Assembly: GCA_028554755.1 (NCBI GenBank)
Contig: JAPTOF010000020.1
Coordinates: forward strand, 8,003,001 to 8,067,000
Origin: Cordia subcordata
Taxonomy: Eukaryota; Streptophyta; Magnoliopsida; Boraginales; Cordiaceae
DNA: 64,000 bases
Reading direction: 5' to 3'
In this document: piece after piece, positions 55,566 to 64,000 of the stretch
Position numbering within the stretch: position 1 is the stretch's first letter
Layout: each line of letters opens with the position of its first letter
Notes under the pieces: model-generated
The model's input: the letters and a program-made list of their open reading frames with translations, nothing else
The model's database searches: none
Told to the model about the DNA's origin: nothing
Translations under genes and position numbers: made by a program

Positions 55566-58500
55566 CTATTAATGACATTTATAATCCACAAGTCAATGTC
55601 TAGAGGCGATACAAGCTACAGGTACGTAAACACGAAAGCACTGTACCTCTATCTGCAATCCTATTCATACAACACCGTACTCATACAACACCATACTTGA
55701 TTGCCAAAAGGCTTAAACAAGGTTTAGTTAGGTGACCGCCTTGTCTAAAACTTCTACACAATGACAATGATTTAAACTCGCAAGTGTCAATTCATTGCTT
55801 GCATAATTTGAATCCCTGAAATTAGACAAGGTTCTCCATTCTTTTCTATATTTGTCTTTTGTACACCAGAAGTACCGTCGTTGTTTAAAACATTAGAAAT
55901 TCTTCTATGACGGAGAATACTCTATTGAAATCCTTCAAACTCACACCAAAACTAAAATGTCGGATGCTTCATATAACAGAAAATACACCTAAAATTTTCT
56001 TTAGGCTCAAACTACAATTGATTAAAAGTAACAATTCAAAGCATTATAAAGACCAGTAAACTAACAATCCAATAGGAGACTACGTATCACACAGCCAATA
56101 AAAAGAATAATGCCATCGGAAATTTAACGGCGTTGCACGAGAAATTTCCCTGTCAGTTTCCTGTGTGCAAACACCACAAGCAATCTCGTAAGACCTCAAA
56201 AGCAGACCCATTAGTCCACTGTGGTTCCTCGACCGGGAGATTTGGGAAACACTAATAAGGCTGCCACGCCACCTTGCAATTAGACAAGTTTGAACATTAA
56301 TGACCTTCTTAGTTATACATTTCAATGTCACAAGGAAAGTTTTTCTTCTTTGCAAAAAGGGAAAATAGTGGCAGAACTCAATTAAGAGTTTGATCACTAT
56401 GGCAAACTTTAGTTACATAACACATCACTTATATTAAGCATCAAATAGATCAAAGACACTCACCTAGACCACAGGACTGGAATTAAATCAAGGTAATTAG
56501 CTGCGTTTAGCATCACCTTTTACTACTGAGACATCCTTCGGAGCAAAAAAAATATTGCGATCAAGGTTTTTTTTTTTTTTGTATAATTATATCATCAATT
56601 CACCATCACTAAACTTCCCTTCTAATATGGAGAGACTCTGACTTTACGTTAGAAACCATAATGGGCATGTATTAGATAGAAGAAAGTGTGCCAAAATACG
56701 CCGAGAAAATAATATTCCCTGAAATTTACATTCGATAAATAATTTCTACCGATACGAGAGAGGAATAAAAGAGTAATATAAAACATTATCCACAATATCT
56801 CATAGTACTTTTGTATGTTAGCGATACTTGAATAGAAACAAATTTGAAAAGGCAAGCGACTTGAAAATTTTCTTGGTATTGGTAAATGTGAATGATGCAT
56901 GACTCAGAAGCAACTTAATGGGAAAAGTCACTGCCTTGAGATAGAATAGTCCGAGCATCTAGTAAGTAGCTTTTCTTGTCAAGGTTTTCTGGATAATGAC
57001 ACTATCTTGCACAATCTAATCTTTACTTTTCCAGAGACCAGATTAAGGGCATTAGTGTGCATCAGTAGTCATCCGCTTACACATATTATAGTGAGAAGCA
57101 CAAATATGAGCTTCCCCATCATATGCCTTAAAATTTAAACTAAGGTGACTGGTAAGAGTGTAATCCACAAGCTTCAACGATTAATTTCAGAGTGCAGATT
57201 ACTTTCAGGAAGCACAAGTGTCAAACCAAATGCCTTTTCAGCATCAAAAGAAAAATGTCTGCTACGCAAGGGACTGTCTTCCCTTCGCCATCTCTTCCTT
57301 GGCGCATCGCTTCACTTTGGAAGGTTTCCCAATCTCACGTGATTGTGCTCTTGACATCATAACAGTATTACAAAGTTCAAAATTTATAAGTGGATTTTCA
57401 ATAATTGTAATAAATCTCACTCATAATATCATATCGTCATTCGCAAGACTATTCCTAGATCAAAAAAGATAAGAAGGCCGTCAAAAGAATTGCAATTTTC
57501 CGACCTAAAAGTGCTGCCCAACTTCATCGAAATTAGCCTCACACACTCAACATCCATCTTAAGCTAATTGGCTCCAACTTGCCGGGAAATATTCAGTCTA
57601 CAAAATCATGCATTCTTCAAAGTCACGAGAAGCTTCTTGTAAGAAACTCTATGGTTGGCAAATGAAAAGCAATGCAGGGTAAAATGTATTCATCAACGTT
57701 CATCAAAGAGTTCATCAAAATCATGCGCTCAGAAAATATTAGAAGGAAATAACTTTTATTTGACAATTCAGACTAACATGGCGTGCTTGATGCAAAAAAT
57801 TGGAGATTTTAACTTGAACCTTCCACACTAGCATCCACCATAATCACAATGCAGTACACAAACATGGACCATTATGTAAACTACATACATAGGTAGCACA
57901 AAATAATGAAGGTCATTCAGGACTATCAAAATTTCTCTCGTAACGCAATATTATGGAGGGATCTAAGTCAAAACCGACCTCCCTCAACTTTTAAGGATTG
58001 ACGAATCTCTATATGAGCTACGCCAATTAACATTACACAAATTTTATGAAATATTGGGGTTAATAAACCACGAAGATTCGGTCCCTCATGTATAATGCAC
58101 ACACTTGACACCAATAACGCGTTGTTTCGAAATCACAATTGCTATTGAAATTAGAGTTAATGAATCATTAAGTTTTAGATTAGAACTCCACAAGCGCTTT
58201 TGTGCACAATATAATAAAGCAACTCAACAGAAAAACATTAAAGATGGTGAATACAGAGAAGACAATAGAAAAGACAACTAAAACCAAATTCAAAAGAAAA
58301 AACTCGAAATACTTGCGCACAGTTGCACAGCTATAAAACCTCAAAAACACGAAGAAAAGGCAACTGAAATCAAATCGAAAATAACGTCAAAAAACTAGGG
58401 CACTGGTGTGCAAACGTAAAATGTCTATGGAGAAACCACACGAGTCACACGTGTTCCTTATATCGGCAGGCAACAGGCTGCTTGATCATACTCGGTGCAC

Positions 58501-58610
58501 GAAAAGAAAAAGGTGTTGCTTAGATTATATCCAAGAGAAATTAAGAGAAACTATATCCAAAAGAAATCAAGAAGTCAATTTGAGGATTCACGGAAATGAA
58601 GCCCTATAGA
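55566..58610. other. No gene recognised
   Basis: Moderately AT-rich sequence without convincing ORFs. Short ORFs at 56080-56397 (minus), 57145-57342 and 58406-58609 (plus) resemble no family and lack convincing splice signals. Introns or UTR of a flanking gene are possible. Confidence 0.35.
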
Positions 58611-58855
58611 GCAAGGGCTTGCTTAGATTGGCTTTAGAAAAAATGCTTTTTATATAACTTCTAAAGAAAGTGCTTTTCTTAGACGTTCAAGGGCTTGCGT
58701 AGATTGGCTTTAAAAAAAAATGTTTTTTATATAACTTCTAAAGAAAAGCAAAAGAAAGTGCTTTTCTTAGACATTCAAGGGCTTGCTTAGATTGGCTTCA
58801 GAAAAAAATGTTTTTTATATAACTTCTAAAGAAAGTGCTTTTCTTAGACATTCAA
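58611..58855. repeat. About 85-bp tandem repeat, three units
   Basis: The phrase 'caagggcttgcttagattgg' followed by 'tatataacttctaaagaaag' and 'tgcttttcttagac' occurs at about 58611, 58689 and 58788. The unit resembles the MITE end that follows at 58856. Confidence 0.85.
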
Positions 58856-59079
58856 GGGCTTGTTTAAATTAGCTTTTTCTTTAGCAAAAAAATATTTTTT
58901 TATCTAAAAAAAATACATTCTTCTTGTAATAACTATTTGACTTAATTTCCAAAAATGCTAAACCCTTAAAAGAGCCCAACTTTTTTCATAAGTCAAAAAT
59001 TTTTAGCTCCCAAAAAGCACATTTTTAAAAGTTGTTTTAAAAAGGCACTTCAAAAAAAGCCGATCCAAATTAGCCCTAA
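58856..59079. mobile_element. MITE, same family as 152-375
   Basis: The left end gggcttgtttaaattagc pairs with the right end 'gccgatccaaattagccc'. The core 'tgtaataactatttgactta' corresponds to the core of the 152-375 copy. Confidence 0.65.
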
Positions 59080-59385
59080 ATGTTCAACTTCTAGGGAAAA
59101 AAAGCTAAGAGTTCCAACTTTTCTTCAAACCAATCCAAAATACATAATGCCAAAAAAAGTAAAAGAAGATTAATTGTCATGGAAAAATAATTGATTTTTT
59201 ATGAAACATAAGCCAATATATAACTAATGCAGACATGATAGAGTAATCCTTCACTACCATTACGACGGTAAAGTTATTATATTCCATAGATAAAACAAGG
59301 TCAAAACCAAGAACTTGAAAACATGTGTCCTCACACTTAGATTGTACAATTTTCTTCTCTTATTTATTTCTTTCTTTCTTTTATT

Positions 59386-60110
59386 TTCTTTTTTTTTATT
59401 TTTTTTTGGGTTCAAAAGTAAAATTTCATTACTCCAGAAACTTGGAGACCCTTACACAACCATAAGCCAAATGGTAACTACAACATGGTACTATGAAAAA
59501 CTGCATCCAAAAAACCAAACCCGAAGGATTAGTGGAGAGTCCACTAAGAAGAGACCGAAAAGGACTAATTGTTCCACATCTCTTCTATCACAATACCTCT
59601 GGACCACCAACTACCCAGACAGCACCCAACAGATCCCAAACAAACCAACTATCCAGGATGCTACAAACAATAAATCAGTGTGTGTATAGTTTCCTCTGCC
59701 TGCTGACACATTGAGCACCAGTTCAATTTAGATGCACCAACACCTTCTACGGTTGTCGACACGTCAAATTGTTTTCCACAGGAAAACTGTCATCTTCCAA
59801 ACCTTTTCAAGGTCTAATAGTGAAAGTGCCTCTGGATCACCATTTCCACCTCTTTCAAGAGTTATACCATCCACCCCAACCAGCATCGCTCCAAAGTTAA
59901 CTCTCGCAGCATCTAACCTCTAAACCTGGAGGTTCTGCCAAAACTTTTTAATCCTTTCTCTACCAGAACTGCCGCCTCCAAAATAAGAACTGCTCAATCT
60001 GCAACAAGTAACCGACTCGCCACAAAGCTCTTTCAGAGTCAAATCACCACATCACCCAACTCAAAACCAGGTTCTGCCCATTGGCAACACTAAAACCAAC
60101 ATACATAGAG
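59386..60110 (-). mobile_element. Probable retroposed LINE 3' part with oligo(A)
   Basis: On the minus strand a GC-richer sequence ends 'aatgaaattttacttttgaa' plus 'ccc' and an A-rich run (T-rich at 59386-59407 on plus), the pattern of plant LINE 3' ends. Broken frames give 'VCLGSVGCCLGSWW'-like pieces, but no certain domain. The 5' border is approximate. Confidence 0.35.
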
Positions 60111-61308
60111 GAATCGGCCAAACATGATACCCTTACATGCCTACAAATTTTGACACCCTTACCTTTTAAGTACACCACTCCCACGTTCTTCCTCAAACCT
60201 GCACCAGAGCACCATAAGCAACTTCAACTCCCTCACTTCATTATAGTAAATTGAGAAGTGATGACATGACTGAGTTTTACACAGGCTCCTTCTCTCTAGT
60301 TAAATGTTACTCTTAAAGTTCAATATTGAACAATAGATCTTCCATGGGACCCAAAAAAATGTCCTACAATAAACAGTTATTCCAGATTATCTCTTATCTG
60401 GTCCAACTGAATGACATAACATAAATTTAATCGCCAATCATGCTGCAAACAGGCTAAATGACTCTTGTATAACGAAAACTACCTATCCAGACAGCATTTG
60501 TAACTAAAACTTCCTATTTTGTATAACGTACAGTTTTGATCACTGTTTCCAAAGAGTACAAGACCTCAAAACGAGTTTGATCCTAATGCCTAGCAAATAA
60601 ATGTGGGTTACTTGCTAACAATTTCCTTAAATAATATTCTCTAAATGGCAAATATTTGTGTTATGTTCAAATTTGGACCCCCTTAAGTTACACGGTTAGT
60701 GTTTAAGATGGCCCATTGAACTAGCTTTATCATACGTTGAGTATTAAGCAACAAAGTGCCAACACGGCAGTGATGACATGGAAATATTAACATGAATCTA
60801 AGACAGAAATATGAAGAACAAGTTTAGGAACGATGGAACAAAAGACTGAGGATAAGATGAAAGACACAGTCATCTGAGATGGTCTACACAGAGGGATAGA
60901 GGAATACCTAAGATAAATAGAACGGAGACACTCAAAAAAGACACATCCAAGTGAGTATGAAGCTAATGGAGAAGACAACTCTCTAGCCAAAAACAAAGAA
61001 AAAAAAAAAAGAAAAAAGGCACCAAATCCATATAGCTGGTCCCACCTAGTGGGATAAAGCTAGACTTGTTTTCGCTTAGTTTGTTTGGTTGAGCATTCAA
61101 ATTTAGAGTGCCAAGTTATCAAATTAGACCTAAATATAAACTATCTACGACTGGGAATGATTTGAATAGATATTCATATGAATACACTTTCTATTAAATT
61201 AAAAAAAATGATATTTTGCAAATTTGAGGACTATTATTTATCCACCATCTTTATTAAAACAATATATGCAATTTATAGTGAATTGGAAATTCAAATATAA
61301 TATATATA

Positions 61309-61411
61309 TGGGGGGGGGGGGGGGGGTTGTGTGTGTGTGTAGATTTATGTGTGTATATATGTGTATGTATATATATATATGTGTGTGTGTATATATGTAT
61401 GTATATATATA
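61309..61411. repeat. G16 tract and TG/TA microsatellite
   Basis: A run of about 16 G is followed by (tg)n and (ta)n blocks. Confidence 0.9.
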
Positions 61412-61846
61412 ATTATATTAATATTCAAATGAACCTAAATGAAACCAAACAAAATACTAAATATATTCATGAAAATAATCCAATGTCAACAAAAGTCGTA
61501 TTTGTAAAAAGAGTGATCAACAAATTAATAGTTTGCAATAGTTATTTCAAATGGCAAGGTAAAATCTTTTAAAAGATAATGAGGTATGCCTAGTATAGTG
61601 TGTAAATATGTAACAACTAGTGCATAAGACAGTTGGTGCATATACTGTACAAAGGCTCAATAAAACAAATTTCGTAAGATTAGGAAATCATTCTTAAGCC
61701 TGCACATTTGTCATTCATTCTGCAGACCTCAAGATAGTTCAGACATTTTTCAGATTCTATGTACCAAAACCAGCAATAACATGTTGAACAACTTACAACA
61801 TAAAACTTTTTCAGACCTGCTTCTAACACTCGCGTAACAATATGGG

Positions 61847-62043
61847 ACCTGTTTGGATTGGCTTTCTTTCACGGAAAAACATTTTTTTTTTTTGAAAAGG
61901 AAAAAAAAAGTCCATTCTTTTTGCAATAACTATTTGGCTTGGCTTCAGAAAAGCTGAAAGTCTGACGAAAGCACAAAAATAGCTTTTTTTAGAAGCCAAA
62001 ATTTTTTACTTATCAAAACAGTGAATCCAAACAAACCCATAAT
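61847..62043. mobile_element. MITE, same family as 152-375
   Basis: The left end tgggacctgtttggattgg pairs with the right end 'gaatccaaacaaaccca'. The core 'ttgcaataactatttggctt' matches the other two copies. Flanking 'aata' and 'taata' may be remnants of the target duplication. Confidence 0.7.
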
Positions 62044-63183
62044 AACTTTGCAGATGAATGTTTCAACATAGAATCAGCAAGAAAAAGAAATTAATAATAA
62101 CAATAACAACTAAAAATTTTATTTTAAAAAAGATGAAAAGAAAAACAGAGAGTAGCTACTTTGTCTCGGCAACTCTTCGGAAGTTCAAAACTACCAGTTA
62201 AGGCATGGTAATTTTGGAAATCAGTCAAGACAAACAGGCCAGACAAATTGAGTAATAAGCTGTCAGCTCAATTAACCATTTATAACTTGCAACCTCGGTT
62301 GAACATTTATAACTTCTAACCCCTTCCTATTTTTCTCTGAGAAATCGAAGTAAATGCCAACATGATGGCAGAAAAAAATTTTCTGATAAAACGCAGGAGC
62401 AGACAGTCTAGACAAAGCGCATAATGTTTCACCAACCTAAATTCCACATATATTTCCTGCCAGGGTTCTGTAACATGCTCTGCCAAGCACATCTCCAGAA
62501 TCAAATTTCAAAACCTCTTATTCAGCTGCCATTATATTCCCTTGAGATTTCCTCGTTTTAGATAAATGAAGAATACAAACAAATGTATATGTGTAACTTC
62601 TGCATCATAGTTGGAAAAAGAATTTGAATCTAAAACTTCGATGATATAAATTACAAACTAAGACATTTTTAAGCTATTAGTAACAAGGCAGTTCTATATT
62701 TCATATTCTCTCTTCCATTTTGCATTCTCCAATATTGCTGGCCAAACCATGTAAAAGCCTAGTTACAGATGTCAAAACACTGTTGCTCCTTTGAGCAGTA
62801 AATCTCAATGTCTTATTTAAATATGACCAAAAATCAAGCAAACTGTTCTTCTAACATACACATGTTATCCACAACTGTAAGTGTTACCAAACCAGTTCAT
62901 TCCATGGCACAAGAATCTACATGTTTTAGTAAATACACTGATCTGCAGCTTCCATCTAATCAAACAAGTAAAAGAGAGGGACTACACTACCTAGAAAACA
63001 CAAACGGCATGACATTGTTGGACTATGACTTCTAGATTAGGGATACTTACTGAAATTCCAGAAGCATGAAAATTGAACCTATAAAGACAAAAACCATATC
63101 AACTCCAATGAAATGTATTACACAAATTCTACTCAGCAAATAAAAAGCAATAGATAAAATTGAATCACTCACTAAGTGTACTC

Positions 63184-63734
63184 TCACTCGGAAGCTGGCT
63201 CCCATTCATCTCCAGGGTGTTCATTCCTCCAGAATGACCAAATCATGGATCAGATATAATTGAAGTTCATTAGAATATGAATCCATCTCCAAAACAAACT
63301 AAAGCAACAATTGAAGTTTCAAACAAAGGTGTATTCAAACACATCAACATATAGAGAAGTGCAACGGCACATGACAAGATGGGTAGAAAACAATATTACA
63401 AGCAGTACTATTGAGTAAACAAGTTCCCAGAGACTTTAGGAAGCATTAAATATTCCCCCCTTTCAATGCTACAACACGCTATAAACCAAATACCAGATTT
63501 ATGTGACAACCCAAAACGAAAAGATGAAGAATATAATTCAATCAGAGCTCCAAATGGAGACTCACACATAAGTCCAGTCAAAAGATACAACTAATTTCAC
63601 TACGATATTAGAAAACTTTAAGGTTATGAGTATGTTAAGAGTAAATTCCTTATAAACAACCACAGTACCTTCTCCAGAGTGCCTTTAAAGCACCTAAAGC
63701 ACTGGATGGTTGCCTCATAGCATTGGTTGTTATC
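63184..63734 (-). CDS. Last two exons of an unidentified gene (partial)
   Basis: The minus-strand exon 63734-63669 is bounded by 'gttcag' and 'AAG|gtactg'. Exon 63226-63184 is preceded by an AG acceptor and ends in TGA. Spliced in phase they read 'ITTNAMRQPSSALGALKALW' followed by 'RRNEHPGDEWEPASE' and stop. The charged, Trp-containing tail looks like a genuine C-terminus, but I do not recognise the protein. Upstream exons would lie beyond the right edge of the window. Phase, splice sites and stop all agree, but no homology supports it. Confidence 0.45.
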
Positions 63735-64000
63735 CTGAACGAAGAAATGAATTAGACTCTCAAGGACTCAAATTATTACAATTGAACACGAATAGGAGAA
63801 CATTAACTAATTAGAACAAGAAGCTGTTTGTTACTAATATGGCTAACCACAGCATATTGCCAATTCAAGAAACTATCAGCAAGAAATGATGAGGAAAGGA
63901 GCAAAAAGGGTAAAGTTAGATCCACAAACTCTCTACCATTATGGAAGGTACCAGTCTTTTACAGATATATATATACCAGATTTCTAGGTATGACCTTTAT

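Larger units (their letters stand above)
60111..63180. other. Intergenic, no gene seen
   Basis: No supported gene. It includes the microsatellite at 61309-61411 and the MITE at 61847-62043. The stretch next to 63184 should include the 3' UTR of the gene entering from the right. Confidence 0.4.

Noticed and set aside
61224..61572. Cysteine/valine-rich ORFs
   Set aside because: Produced by the G16 and TG/TA simple repeats.
1..64000. CRISPR arrays, operons, bacterial-type features
   Set aside because: The window is clearly plant nuclear DNA. The regular repeats seen are minisatellites, microsatellites or transposon ends.

Overview
This is a plant nuclear genome window, AT-rich and crowded with degraded transposons. 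The two largest genes are NLR immune receptors with the long R1-like N-terminal region (the 'Solanaceae-domain' CNL type, known mainly from asterid eudicots), so an asterid dicot is the likely source. That placement is inference. I could not search any database, and all similarities were judged by eye.

Layout. 1-9 kb holds no gene. It contains a duplicated segment with a MITE in one copy, a 36-bp minisatellite, a long TIR element, an LTR with a primer binding site but no partner LTR, and LTR-like direct repeats. 9-31.2 kb is a two-unit tandem duplication (about 10569-21019 and 21026-31210). Each unit carries, in order, part of a minus-strand Ty1/copia element, a small inverted-repeat element, one intact plus-strand NLR gene (15512-19159 and 25760-29404) and a shared downstream non-coding block. 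The left duplication breakpoint lies inside the copia element, so its RT/RNase H end exists only once (9.0-10.56 kb).

31.2-35.9 kb has no recognisable gene. 35.9-41.3 kb holds a broken carboxylesterase copy cut off by a copia remnant (36.3-37.8 kb), and an intact minus-strand carboxylesterase of the CXE17 type (40218-41255). 41.3-50.4 kb is transposon debris: a LINE ORF1 relic with a poly(A) tail, a SINE, a TIR element with about 230-bp arms that may hold a captured first exon, and a LINE ORF2 tail. 50.7-52.7 kb is a five-exon minus-strand IST1-like gene, for which every splice junction could be read. 52.7-63 kb holds no gene I could support, but has nested TIR elements, MITEs and repeats. 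At 63.2-63.7 kb are the probable last two exons of a minus-strand gene entering from the right edge.

Main points. The two NLR paralogues are nearly identical outside NB-ARC, but strongly diverged in a block that runs almost exactly from the start of NB-ARC to the MHD motif. This indicates domain-scale gene conversion or exchange. The first copy also has a degenerate MHD motif (VVG), while the second has VHD. The other intact genes, a soluble hydrolase and an ESCRT-associated protein, have no evident functional link to the NLR pair.
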